A DNA stretch of 64,000 nt, taken from assembly GCA_034211175.1 (NCBI GenBank), contig JAXHUH010000048.1:43382-107381 (forward strand). Reading direction: 5' to 3'. This stretch comes from JAXHUH01 sp034211175. GTDB taxonomy: Bacteria; Actinomycetota; Acidimicrobiia; Acidimicrobiales; CAIXPF01. The translations under genes were made by a program, and so were the position numbers. Positions 7,206 to 14,912 of the stretch are shown here, piece by piece (within the stretch, counting starts at the first letter, position 1; the number at the start of each line of letters is the position of its first letter). A model generated the notes under the pieces. It ran no database searches. It was not told the DNA's origin and saw only the letters and a list, made by a program, of their open reading frames with translations.

Positions 7206-8183
7206 CTACCAGTCGTCGAGGCGGGCGAGCTCCTCGTTGCCCTGCTCGCAGTCGGCGAGCAGCGGGCACCAACGACATGACGGGCCGGCGCGGCGCTCGG
7301 GCGCCCGCGACCGAGACAGCAGCTCGGCCATGCGGTGCACGCCGTCGACCGTGCGGGCGGCCGCGGCGTCGAGCAGGCCCTCGGTGACCCGCTCGGGCTG
7401 GAAGACGCCCTGCTCGAGGTAGTAGCTGGCGAGCAGCCGCGGCGGGACGCCGAGCTTGACGGTCTCGAGGAGCGCGTAGAACCGCAGGTCGTCGAGGTGG
7501 CTGATCGCGCTGCCGCCGGTCTTGAAGTCGACGATGACCTTGCCCGCGACCGTGCCGTCGGCGGAACCGAGCGTGAGGTCGGTCTTGCCCCGGAGGATGA
7601 TCTTCTGGTCGCACAGCTCGACCCGCGAGCCGCTCTCGGTGACCGGGCGCCAACGGGGGTTGAGCGGCGGCCAGGTCTCCATGAACGCGGCGACCCGCTG
7701 ACCGGCCTCGCTGCGCAGCTCCGCCCGTTCGGCGTCCTCGCAGGTCAGCAGGTAGTCGGTGAGCCAGTGATCGGTCATCGACAGGCGACCCATCGCCTTG
7801 TCGACCAGCTCGAGCGGCGCCGGCTCGCCCCGCCAGTGGACCGACAGCTCGATCGCCTTGTGGGCGACCGTGCCCCGGGCCACGGCGACGTTCGGGGTGA
7901 ACGGCTCGGACCGCTCGGCGAGGAAGCGGTCCTCGCAGCCGTGGACCTGGCTCAGCACGTGCTTGGAGACGTTGAGCGGCTCCTCGAGCGTGGCGGCGAC
8001 GTCGGCGAGCTCGTCCTCGAGGCGCTCGCGCAGCCGGTCGCCGAGATCGTCGGCGAAGCTCGGTCGCTCGGTCTTCTTCGCCCCGAGGAGATCGACCACC
8101 TTCTGCTGTGCGGGGTTGAGTGACGGCGGCGCGAGGTCGTGGTTCACCTCCCGCATCGCCGCGTTGCCGTGCTCGGGTGCCAT
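7206..8183 (-). CDS. RecB-family PD-(D/E)XK nuclease with Fe-S cysteines
   Basis: 325-residue single-domain nuclease. The core motifs are GTVAHKAIEL (motif with catalytic-site His), KTDLTLG (metal Asp) and VIVDFKTGG (D-x-K). Four cysteines are spaced as in AddB/Cas4-type [4Fe-4S] nucleases: one in VHGCEDRF and three in CRWCPLLADC near the C-terminus. This 270-330 residue form is widespread in actinobacteria, where its function is not established; DNA end processing is inferred. ATG at 8183 is preceded by GGGGG; a further in-frame ATG lies nine codons in. It lies immediately upstream of the DUF4062 and TIR-sigma genes, which may be fortuitous. Confidence 0.85.
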   Translation of the reverse strand: MAPEHGNAAMREVNHDLAPPSLNPAQQKVVDLLGAKKTERPSFADDLGDRLRERLEDELADVAATLEEPLNVSKHVLSQVHGCEDRFLAERSEPFTPNVAVARGTVAHKAIELSVHWRGEPAPLELVDKAMGRLSMTDHWLTDYLLTCEDAERAELRSEAGQRVAAFMETWPPLNPRWRPVTESGSRVELCDQKIILRGKTDLTLGSADGTVAGKVIVDFKTGGSAISHLDDLRFYALLETVKLGVPPRLLASYYLEQGVFQPERVTEGLLDAAAARTVDGVHRMAELLSRSRAPERRAGPSCRWCPLLADCEQGNEELARLDDW

Positions 8184-8335
8184 GGCCCCCAACCTACGAC
8201 GCACCACTGACAGGATCGGGGACCCGGCGCTCGCGACGGGCTCGCGCCCCCTGCCGCGTTCGGGCCGGATCGCCCGTCGACGACGGAGCCGGTCGCCGGG
8301 GTGGCACGCGGGTTCCGTCGGGCGAGCGGCAGGCC

Positions 8336-9154
8336 TCAGCGAGGGCGGCGGAGGATGGTCGAGCGGGTGAGGAGGACGAACCCGGCTGCGATCGTCCACA
8401 GCGCTCCGGCGATCGTGACCTCGAGGTTGCGGCCGGTCGTCGGGAGCCGATCGGTGCCGCCCCCGGTGTCGAGGTCGACCGTGGTCGACGCCACCGATCC
8501 GGGCGGGGAGGCCACCGACGTCGACGGGCCACCGGGCACGGAGGTCGTCGGCGTGGGGGTCGTGGTGGGCGGCGCCGGGTTCGGGGGCGGCGGCGTGGTC
8601 GATGGGGTCGTGGACGGGGTCGGGCTCGTCCCGGGAGTTGTCGTGGAGGGCGTCGTCGGGGGCTGGCTGTTCGGCAGGCAGTTGCGCCCGCCCCGGTCCA
8701 GGGTCGGGTCGATCACCGACGACACCGTGTAGGGCCCGCTCGTCGTTCCGCCGATCGTGACCGCGATGCTCAGCTGCGTCGTGTTGTCGTTGGTCCAGAC
8801 CTGCATCTGGCGGTTGTCGAACGCCGTGAACGTGCGGGTCCGGCCCGGTGCGACCAGAAGCTGCCCGATCTCGGCGCCGGCCCAGTCGAAGACGGACACC
8901 GTGGCGTCGGACGCGCCCTCGTTGCGGAAGCTGAGACGGAACGAGCACGACGAGCCGCGCCCGTCGGCCAGGTTGTCGATCGTCGGGTGGTAGGTGATCA
9001 GCCCGCCCACGTCGAGGATCTCGCCCTGGGGGACGTCGGCGTCCACCTGCGCCGGCACGGCGCCCGCGATCGGGGCGAGGAGGAGCGACATGGCGAGCGT
9101 TGCGATCGCGCCGACGCGCCGGGGAGTGGGGAGCACGAGACCTGCTTCTCTCAT
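8336..9154 (-). CDS. LPXTG cell-wall-anchored protein
   Basis: 272 residues. An N-terminal signal peptide has a hydrophobic core about residues 15-33 (VGAIATLAMSLLLAPIAGAV). A beta-rich extracellular domain with two cysteines spans about 40-160. It is followed by a Thr/Pro/Ser-rich wall-spanning stretch (about 165-230). The sortase signal LPTTG at about 237-241 precedes a hydrophobic helix and an Arg-rich tail (ILRRPR). Anchoring to peptidoglycan by sortase A-type enzyme is expected, but no sortase gene is in this window. Ligand and role are unknown. Confidence 0.85.
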   Translation of the reverse strand: MREAGLVLPTPRRVGAIATLAMSLLLAPIAGAVPAQVDADVPQGEILDVGGLITYHPTIDNLADGRGSSCSFRLSFRNEGASDATVSVFDWAGAEIGQLLVAPGRTRTFTAFDNRQMQVWTNDNTTQLSIAVTIGGTTSGPYTVSSVIDPTLDRGGRNCLPNSQPPTTPSTTTPGTSPTPSTTPSTTPPPPNPAPPTTTPTPTTSVPGGPSTSVASPPGSVASTTVDLDTGGGTDRLPTTGRNLEVTIAGALWTIAAGFVLLTRSTILRRPR

Positions 9155-9363
9155 CCGTCCTGGGGAGTGGTCACGGTAAGACGCAGCGCGTCTGGATCGG
9201 CTCGGGCGAGCGGCCTCGAAACCCGACCGGAACGTGAACGCAACCGGGGTCAGGCGCCACCTCGGTGTTCGCGTCGCGTTCGTTATGGAGACGCGGGCAG
9301 CCGTCCGGGGCGCGGGTCGGGTCGGCCGGCTTGGCTGTCACACCTCGGTGCCACGATGGGGGC

Positions 9364-9684
9364 GTGGAGTCGGAGGCCAGTTCACTGCAGTTCGCCCGTG
9401 CCGCCCGGACGCTCGGCCATGCCGCCCGGGCGCAGGGCTGGATGGTGCCCGGGTATCGCTGCCCGCCAAGGGTGCTGGGGGCCGAGCGCACGTTGCGGCG
9501 CCGGCCCGGTGGGGGGTTCACGGTCGCCATCCGGATGCGGGGCCGGCCGTGGTCGGCCGTGCTCGCCGACATGGTCGAGGGCCTGGTGGTGGCGAACGGG
9601 CTGGTCGGCCCGCAGGCCGACCGCGCCCGCGATCACCTGTGGGCCGCCCTGGAGGCCGATGGCTCGGCCACCGTGGCTGCATGA
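9364..9684 (+). CDS. Conserved hypothetical protein (about 106 aa)
   Basis: 106 residues starting at GTG 9364, after GATGGGGG. A helical N-terminal half (LQFARAARTLGHAARAQGW) leads into a short strand pair rich in Arg (RTLRRRPGGGFTVAIRMRGRPW), then a helix (LADMVEGLVVANGL). There is no signal peptide or membrane segment. It looks like a small actinobacterial conserved protein of unknown function. It ends about 80 bases before tRNA-Leu on the same strand. Confidence 0.65.
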   Translation: MESEASSLQFARAARTLGHAARAQGWMVPGYRCPPRVLGAERTLRRRPGGGFTVAIRMRGRPWSAVLADMVEGLVVANGLVGPQADRARDHLWAALEADGSATVAA

Positions 9685-9762
9685 GCACGCACCGCGGGCG
9701 CGCCGCCGGTGATGGGGAGTAGCGTCCCTGTCGGCACTGTGCCAACTCGAACCGTCGCACCG

Positions 9763-9849
9763 GCCCGGGTGGCGGAACAGGCAGACGCAGAGGGCTTAAA
9801 CCCCTCGGCCGCTTCCGGCGGCATGCGGGTTCGAACCCCGCCCCGGGCA
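9763..9849 (+). tRNA. tRNA-Leu (UAA)
   Basis: Acceptor arms GCCCGGG (9763-9769) and CCCGGGC (9842-9848) pair fully, with discriminator A at 9849. The anticodon stem GAGGG/CCCTC holds the loop CTTAAAC, giving anticodon TAA. A long variable arm (GCCGC/GCGGC with a small loop) marks a class II tRNA. The T-arm is GCGGG-TTCGAAC-CCCGC. The terminal CCA is not encoded in full (ACCT follows). No integrase or duplicated 3' end is seen nearby. Confidence 0.97.
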
Positions 9850-10050
9850 CCCTCTGACCTGGTCTTTCCCGGAACTCACGGCTGCGCCCGATCGTTGGCC
9901 GATCACCGCTCGGAGGTGAATGCGAACGACATGCGAACGGGCGTCTCGCGACACAACCGTGCCGCGAACGGCGTCCAGCGGTCGCTTGCTCGCGGGCGCC
10001 GACGCGACGGGCGGCGACCAGATCTCCGAGCTGGCGCGAGTCCGAGGTTG

Positions 10051-10079
10051 TTTCCAATTGACAACGGATGTCGTAGGGT
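10051..10079 (+). promoter_or_regulatory. Candidate promoter of the HTH gene
   Basis: TTTCCA (10051-10056) and TAGGGT (10074-10079) are 17 bases apart, giving a start point near 10086, only a few bases before ATG 10090. A nearly leaderless transcript is therefore possible. An exact TTGACA overlaps at 10058, but it is only 10 bases from TAGGGT, so the pair cannot be used together. Confidence 0.4.
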
Positions 10080-10089
10080 GAGCGTGTAG

Positions 10090-10659
10090 ATGGCTCGCAA
10101 GCGCCATCCGAAGAAGGAGGTCGAGGACGCGCGAATGAACACGTACACGTTCACGCTCGTCATCGACGGCGACGCCGGCACCGACGAGCGCATCAACGCC
10201 CTCTTCGAGGCGGGCTGCGACGACGCGACCTTCTCGCATGGTTCGACGATCTCGTACGGGGACTTCGACCGTGACGCCGACGACCTCCTCGAGGCCGTCC
10301 TCTCGGCCGTCGAGGTGGTGGAGTCGGTCGAGGGTCTGCGCGTCCGACGTGTCGACGAGGACGACCTCGTCACCGTCAACGACATCGCTGAGCGTCTCGA
10401 CCGGAGCCGCCAGTCCGTCAACCAGCTCATCGCCGGCGATCGCGGCGACGGCACCTTCCCGCAGCCGCTGGGGCGGACCCGAGGTCACGGCCGCGTGTGG
10501 TCGTGGTCGGAGGTCGCCGAGTGGGCCGGCGCCGACCACGACGACGAGGCCGGCGCCGTGCTCCAAGCGGTGAACGGGGCGCTCGCCCTGCGGCGTGCCG
10601 GGCGCATGCTCGACGAGAAGGGTCTGCTCCGACTCATCGAGGTGGCTACCGCGGGCTGA
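10090..10659 (+). CDS. HTH DNA-binding protein, apparent fusion scar of a two-gene module
   Basis: 189 residues. From M16 on (NTYTFTLVIDGD, LFEAGCDDATFSHG, YGDFDRDADDLLEAVLSAV, then VTVNDIAERLDRSRQSVNQLIAG and GHGRVWSWSEVAEWAG) it matches a common actinobacterial family. That family has an alpha/beta N-domain and a MerR-like HTH. The family is normally preceded by a separate small basic protein that begins like the 14 residues found here before M16 (ARKRHPKKEVEDA). Here those residues run directly into the HTH protein, as if the rest of the first gene were deleted in frame. ATG 10135 is the alternative start, but its AAGGAGG is 14 bases away. A toxin/antitoxin-like role is only inferred. Confidence 0.75.
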   Translation: MARKRHPKKEVEDARMNTYTFTLVIDGDAGTDERINALFEAGCDDATFSHGSTISYGDFDRDADDLLEAVLSAVEVVESVEGLRVRRVDEDDLVTVNDIAERLDRSRQSVNQLIAGDRGDGTFPQPLGRTRGHGRVWSWSEVAEWAGADHDDEAGAVLQAVNGALALRRAGRMLDEKGLLRLIEVATAG

Positions 10660-10675
10660 CGGCCGAAACGACGCA

Positions 10676-10711
10676 AACCCAGCAGCCGACCGTCCGGACG
10701 TCTACTGGGTT
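10676..10711 (+). terminator. Stem-loop after the HTH gene
   Basis: AACCCAGCAG (10676-10685) pairs with CTACTGGGTT (10702-10711) with one mismatch; the 16-base loop contains the palindrome GTCCGGAC. It starts 17 bases after the stop codon. There is no T-tract, so it may be a weak terminator or a 3'-end stabiliser. The remaining gap to 10847 holds nothing recognisable. Confidence 0.5.
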
Positions 10712-10847
10712 CACTTCCGCAGGCCCTGGGCCCTCGGCTGGTCTCAGCCTCGCATGGTCGCCGTCGCTTGCCAACGGCCGGCTGCGCCACCACAGCGGAC
10801 GACGTTGCGGAACTGGCGCGAACTCGGGACCTCGACGCGGCGCCGGT

Positions 10848-12110
10848 TCAGCCCGCCCGGCGGTCGGCGGTGACGGTCGGCCCAACCCTCATCTCGAGCG
10901 ACTCGGGGCCGCGGAACAGGACCCGGCTGCGGTACTCGACCGGGCCCGTGAGCTCGAGGCGTGGGTAGCGGCGGGCCATCTCGCCGAACAGGACCTCGAT
11001 CTCGGCGGTGGCGAGAGCGGCGCCGAGGCAGTGGTGGATCCCGGCGCCGAACGACAGTGGGCGTGCGCCGGTGCGGCGCGGGTCGAGCCGATCGGGGTCG
11101 GCGTAGACCTCCGGATCGCGGTTCGCCGCGCCCGCAACCGCCAGGATCGGCGCGCCGGCCGGGATCGTCTCCCCGCCGACGACGACGTCGTCGACGGCGA
11201 GGCGGCTGATGAACTGGATCGACGTGTCGTAGCGCAGCAGCTCGGTCGCCAGCCCCTCCACGAGACCCGGGCTCGTGCGGAGGAGCTCCCACTGGTCGGG
11301 GTGGGCGGCGAAGGCGGCGACCGCGTTGGCGATCAGGTTGGACGTCGTCTCGAACCCGGCGACGAACAGCAGCAGGGCCATGTCGACGAGCTCGGCGTCA
11401 TCGAGCGGGTCGTCGCCGTCGTCGGCGGCGAGTGCGCTGAGGAGGTCGTCGGCCGGCGTCGAGCGACGCGCCGCGATCAGGTCGGCGAAGTACGGGGCGG
11501 CCTGCTCGTAGGCCGCGTCGGCGTCGGCCCGCTGCTCACGGGTCGTCGCCAGCTCCAGGCACTGGGTGAGCGCGAGCATCGGGTCCCGGAACCACCCGAG
11601 GTCGTCGTGGGGCACGCCGAGCAGCTCGCCGATCACCTGCACCGGCAGCGTGAACGCGATGCGCTCGACGACGTCGCCGCCGCCGTCACGCTCGAAGCCG
11701 TCGAGCAGCTCGCCGACCATCGCCACGATCGAGTGGCGCAGCGCCTCGACCCGGCGGGGCGTGAACGAGCGGGCCACCCGGCGGCGCAGCCGCGTGTGGA
11801 GCGGCGGGTCCACCATCAGCATCATCCGGCTCACGCCGACCGTCGACGAGTGGTTGCGCCACGACGAGCTGATGCCGTCGAGGCTCTCGGCGAAGCGCTT
11901 CGGGACCGCCGGGTCCCGCACCACCGCGTGGCAATCCTCGTAGCGGGTCAGCAGCCACATGCCCCGCAGCATCTCGCTGCGATGAACCGGCGCTACGTCG
12001 CGCAGCCGGTGGTAGAGCGGATAGGGGTTCTGCCTGCCCTCCTCGGTGAAGAGCAGGTCGTGCACGGCCGCCTCGGCAGCCTCCGCTCCGTCGGGATGCA
12101 CCGTCGGCAT
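10848..12110 (-). CDS. Cytochrome P450
   Basis: Soluble bacterial class I P450, 420 residues, normal length. The I-helix oxygen-binding motif is VAGFETTSN, the K-helix ExxR is in ELLRYDT, and the haem loop is FGAGIHHCLGAAL with C361 as the thiolate ligand. The N-terminal portion (NPYPLYHRLRDVAPVHRS, MMLMVDPPLHTRLRRRVARSF) is typical of CYP105/107-like monooxygenases. It needs ferredoxin and a reductase encoded elsewhere. The 2OG-Fe(II) oxygenase gene lies 166 bases upstream on the same strand, so the two may be co-expressed. No biosynthetic cluster is evident and the substrate is unknown. Confidence 0.95.
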   Translation of the reverse strand: MPTVHPDGAEAAEAAVHDLLFTEEGRQNPYPLYHRLRDVAPVHRSEMLRGMWLLTRYEDCHAVVRDPAVPKRFAESLDGISSSWRNHSSTVGVSRMMLMVDPPLHTRLRRRVARSFTPRRVEALRHSIVAMVGELLDGFERDGGGDVVERIAFTLPVQVIGELLGVPHDDLGWFRDPMLALTQCLELATTREQRADADAAYEQAAPYFADLIAARRSTPADDLLSALAADDGDDPLDDAELVDMALLLFVAGFETTSNLIANAVAAFAAHPDQWELLRTSPGLVEGLATELLRYDTSIQFISRLAVDDVVVGGETIPAGAPILAVAGAANRDPEVYADPDRLDPRRTGARPLSFGAGIHHCLGAALATAEIEVLFGEMARRYPRLELTGPVEYRSRVLFRGPESLEMRVGPTVTADRRAG

Positions 12111-12276
12111 GGGGGACGTCTCCTGGGTCGATCGTCACGCACCCCTTGCGTCGTGGCGAGGGTGCGCACGGTCGTTCCCTACGTCCCGACCCCGCTGATC
12201 GGTTCGCCCCGACGGAGCGGCGGTCATCGCGGGGAGCGGCGCCCGTTGCCGAAGGCGTCGGCCAGCGCCGCCGCGG

Positions 12277-13338
12277 TCAGTCGGCCGGTGTGTGGAGGTC
12301 CGGGTGGTGGCGGGCGACGAGGTCGGGGTAGCTGCGGGTGAAGTAGTTCCACAGCTGCTCGCCATAGGTCGGTGCCGACGCCGAGGTGGTGCCCCGGGCG
12401 CCACCGAGCAGCTCGTCGTGGCGGGCCATGAACCCGGCATCGCGGTGGTGGGGGCTGGCGGCGACGGCGGCGGCGAAGCTCGCGTCGAGCGGCAGCGGCG
12501 AGAGGGTGGTCGTGAGCCCGGGGCCGTGGAAGTAGCCCGACGAGTAGCGCTCCTCGGTGGCGATCACCCGGTGGGTCGTGGCCACGAAGTAGTTGCCGGT
12601 CATCGACTGGAGCATCTCGCCGATGTTCACGACGACGGCGTCGTCATCCGCCGGCACGTCGATCCACTCGTCGTGCTGGTTCCGCACCTGGAGCCCACGG
12701 ACGCCGTGCTGCCACAGCAGCGTGAGGAAGCCGGTGTCGTGGTGTGCGTTCACCCCCGCCTCGCCGGCCGGCGTCGGCGGGTAGTGGATCAGCTTGACCA
12801 GCGACATCCGGTCGTCGCCGAACCGCTCCTCGAGATGGCCCGGGGCCAGCCCGAGGGCCACGCTCATGGCGCCCATCAGCTCGTCGGCGAGGGCGGCCAT
12901 CTCGGCCTGGAACCGCTCGACCAGGCCCCGGAAACCCGGTAGCTCGTCCTCGTCGAGCCACTGGTTCGGGCCCTCCAGCCGGAGGTAGACGGGCTCGTCC
13001 CCGGTAGGTCGATGGGGCGGTAGCTCGGTCCAGACGTCGATCTGCTCGCGGTGGTCGACCCGGGCGTCGGTCAGCTCGGCCCCGACGCGCTCCCAGCCCC
13101 GGAACCACGGCGACCGCGACTTGTCGATCCGGGCCTTGGTCGCCTCGGGGAGCGCGAAGAACGCCTGCAGTGAGGCGAAGTAGTCGCGCAGGAACGCCGG
13201 GTCGATCCCGTGGTCGACGATGCGGAAGAACCCGACCTCGTGGCAGATCGACCGGAGCCGGTCGGCGAAGCCCGCCCGGTCGGCGGTCGGCCCGCTCCAG
13301 TCGGTGAGCGACACGACGGGGATCTCCTGGAACGCCAC
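12277..13338 (-). CDS. 2-oxoglutarate/Fe(II) oxygenase, isopenicillin-N-synthase-like
   Basis: 353 residues with the DIOX_N domain (EIPVVSLTDWSG, VGFFRIVDHGIDP) followed by the jelly-roll Fe(II)/2OG domain. The metal triad is visible as HHDTGFLTLL (H-x-D) and TTHRVIA (distal H); the 2OG-binding Arg-x-Ser is RYSSGYF. The oxygenase family hydroxylates or desaturates small molecules; the substrate is not predictable. The open frame starts MAFQEIPVV. The P450 gene follows on the same strand, consistent with two tailoring enzymes acting on one compound (inference). Confidence 0.93.
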   Translation of the reverse strand: MAFQEIPVVSLTDWSGPTADRAGFADRLRSICHEVGFFRIVDHGIDPAFLRDYFASLQAFFALPEATKARIDKSRSPWFRGWERVGAELTDARVDHREQIDVWTELPPHRPTGDEPVYLRLEGPNQWLDEDELPGFRGLVERFQAEMAALADELMGAMSVALGLAPGHLEERFGDDRMSLVKLIHYPPTPAGEAGVNAHHDTGFLTLLWQHGVRGLQVRNQHDEWIDVPADDDAVVVNIGEMLQSMTGNYFVATTHRVIATEERYSSGYFHGPGLTTTLSPLPLDASFAAAVAASPHHRDAGFMARHDELLGGARGTTSASAPTYGEQLWNYFTRSYPDLVARHHPDLHTPAD

Positions 13339-13435
13339 GGCGCAACGCTACCGACGACCGTGGCGTCGTGTCGGGGCACCGCCCACCGCCGCAACGGCGT
13401 TGACACCGTCGGTGCGAGGGGCCACGTTGGGACCC

Positions 13436-13707
13436 GTGAGCGCCGACGACGATCCCGTCACGACGGCCGCGGAGCTGCGGGTCGAGCTGGCCGAGGTCCA
13501 CGCCGAGCTCGCGGCGCTGCCCCGCGACGCGTTCGCGGCACGAGCCCCGCTCCTCGAACGCCGCGACCTGCTGTCGCGCCGCCTGCGGGAGCAGGAGCCC
13601 GCCGACCCCGACGTGGCAACACGGTGGGCGGAGCGGGCGGTCGATCGTGCCCCACGTCGAGGCCGTACCTCCCGTCCGCGATCGACGGCGAAGGGATGTC
13701 GTCCTAG
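13436..13707 (+). pseudogene. Small coiled-coil protein gene with uncertain 3' end (possible frameshift)
   Basis: From GTG 13436 the frame encodes a convincing alpha-helical N-terminus (TAAELRVELAEVHAELAAL, then PRDAFAARAPLLERRDLL) like small actinobacterial coiled-coil proteins. It holds to about 13645 (WAERAVDRAP). After that the same frame becomes Arg/Pro-rich and does not stop until 14035, well inside the next gene. One of the other frames reaches TAG at 13705-13707 after PYLPSAIDGEGMSS, giving a more plausible 90-residue product. A one-base indel or a sequencing error is suspected. Upstream it abuts the divergent oxygenase gene. Confidence 0.35.
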
Positions 13708-13898
13708 CCGGGCGGGTTGCGTCGTTCGCCCGGGGATCGCTCGCCGGCGAGGTGCCCTTCCTCTCGTAGCCACGCCGCGACGCCGACGTGCGCCGCCAGG
13801 CTCGTGGGCGCGCAGGTCGGGGCTTCGGGCTCTGGTGTCGGTTCGATCGCGGGCGGACACTCGATGGGACCGCGAACGACCTGGTGAGGTGAGCAGGG

Positions 13899-14687
13899 AT
13901 GAAGGCGAAGCGCCTGGCCGCTGCCGCCGCCGTCGTGGGCGCGTCGGCGGCCGCCTACGAACGCTGGCTGAAGCCGTGGCAGCAACGATGGGGAGCGACC
14001 GACGAGGAGCTCGCGCTGGTGTTGCCCGGCGATGATCTGGTGGCGGAGCCCGCCACCCAGGTGACCCGGGCGATCACGATCGGCGCCACCCGTGAGCAGG
14101 TGTGGCCCTGGCTCGTGCAACTCGGCGCCGACCGTGGCGGCTTCTACACCTACGACCGGCTGGAGAACCTGTTCGGTCTCGGCATCCACAGCGCGGACGA
14201 CATCGTCGAGGAGTGGCAGGACCTGCAGATCGGCGACGTCGTCCATGCCGATCGTGGCCGGACCGGCGGCTGGTACGTCGCGGAGCTGCGCCCGCGGGAG
14301 GTGCTGGTGCTCGAGGTCGGCGACCTCGACGCCGGCCGTCCGCTCCGACGCGACGAGGACCTGCGCTGGGAGTTCCAGTGGACCTTCGCGCTGCGCGACG
14401 CGCCCGGCGGTGGGACCCGGCTCCTGGTGCGCGAGCGGGTTGCGTTCGACAGCGTGATCACCAGGGCGCTCATGGCCCCGGTCGGGTTCGTCAGCTTCGT
14501 GATGACGCGCGGCATGTTGCTCGGCATCAAGGCACGGGTGGAAGCCCGGCGCGAACCGGCGCCCGTCCTCCGGTTCCCGACGCCGGCGTCCGGGTCGGCT
14601 GACCGCACGATCGGGCCCGGTCGGGCGCCGAGGCCGCCCCGGAGCGCCGATCGTGTCGGCCCGGTCCCGGGCACGGGGAGGTGGTGA
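13899..14687 (+). CDS. SRPBCC-family (START-like) protein
   Basis: 262 residues. A short N-terminal hydrophobic stretch (AAAAAVVGASAAAYERWL) may anchor it to the membrane. The rest is a SRPBCC/Polyketide_cyc2-type helix-grip fold (VTRAITIGATREQVWPWLVQ, GFYTYDRLENLFGLG, IGDVVHADR, FQWTFALRD) with a C-terminal helical hairpin (GFVSFVMTRGMLLGIKARVEA). This type, often called 'SRPBCC family protein', is common in actinobacteria; ligand unknown. The stop is one base before the GTG of the next gene, a 59-residue membrane protein with a strong ribosome site, so they form a pair. Confidence 0.85.
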   Translation: MKAKRLAAAAAVVGASAAAYERWLKPWQQRWGATDEELALVLPGDDLVAEPATQVTRAITIGATREQVWPWLVQLGADRGGFYTYDRLENLFGLGIHSADDIVEEWQDLQIGDVVHADRGRTGGWYVAELRPREVLVLEVGDLDAGRPLRRDEDLRWEFQWTFALRDAPGGGTRLLVRERVAFDSVITRALMAPVGFVSFVMTRGMLLGIKARVEARREPAPVLRFPTPASGSADRTIGPGRAPRPPRSADRVGPVPGTGRW

Positions 14688-14688
14688 C

Positions 14689-14868
14689 GTGTCCCGCCGA
14701 GCCGATGGTGGGCATGCGAGCGGCGACAACCGGCACCTCGGGTGGCTCGGGTTCCTCGGACTGATGGGGTTCTCGGGGTTCCAGAACCCGCTCGGGTTCC
14801 TGTTCTTCGGGTTCCTGCTGTTCTTCTGGCACTGGCGGCCACGCCGTCCCGCGACCGGATCGTCCTGA
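14689..14868 (+). CDS. 59-residue membrane mini-protein
   Basis: GTG 14689 is preceded by GGGGAGG at 7-base spacing, and the upstream stop is directly adjacent. The polar N-terminus (SRRADGGHASGDNRH) leads to a very hydrophobic stretch made of Leu/Gly/Phe steps (LGWLGFLGLMGFSGFQ, then PLGFLFFGFLLFFW) and a basic tail (RPRRPATG), predicting one or two membrane helices. It is reminiscent of DUF3796-type Gly/Phe-rich small membrane proteins. Coupling to the SRPBCC gene suggests they act together at the membrane. Confidence 0.75.
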   Translation: MSRRADGGHASGDNRHLGWLGFLGLMGFSGFQNPLGFLFFGFLLFFWHWRPRRPATGSS

Positions 14869-14912
14869 CGACCACACCCGCCCCCGCCGTCGGCGCCGAC
14901 GCCCCGGCCGGC

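Noticed and set aside
10058..10079. TTGACA plus TAGGGT as a promoter, and GTCGTAG here as a third BlaI operator
   Set aside because: The hexamers are only 10 bases apart, and the left half of the BlaI-type dyad is absent.
9850..10089. An integrated element with its attachment site at the 3' end of tRNA-Leu
   Set aside because: No integrase, no repeat of the tRNA 3' end and no change in gene style was seen downstream.
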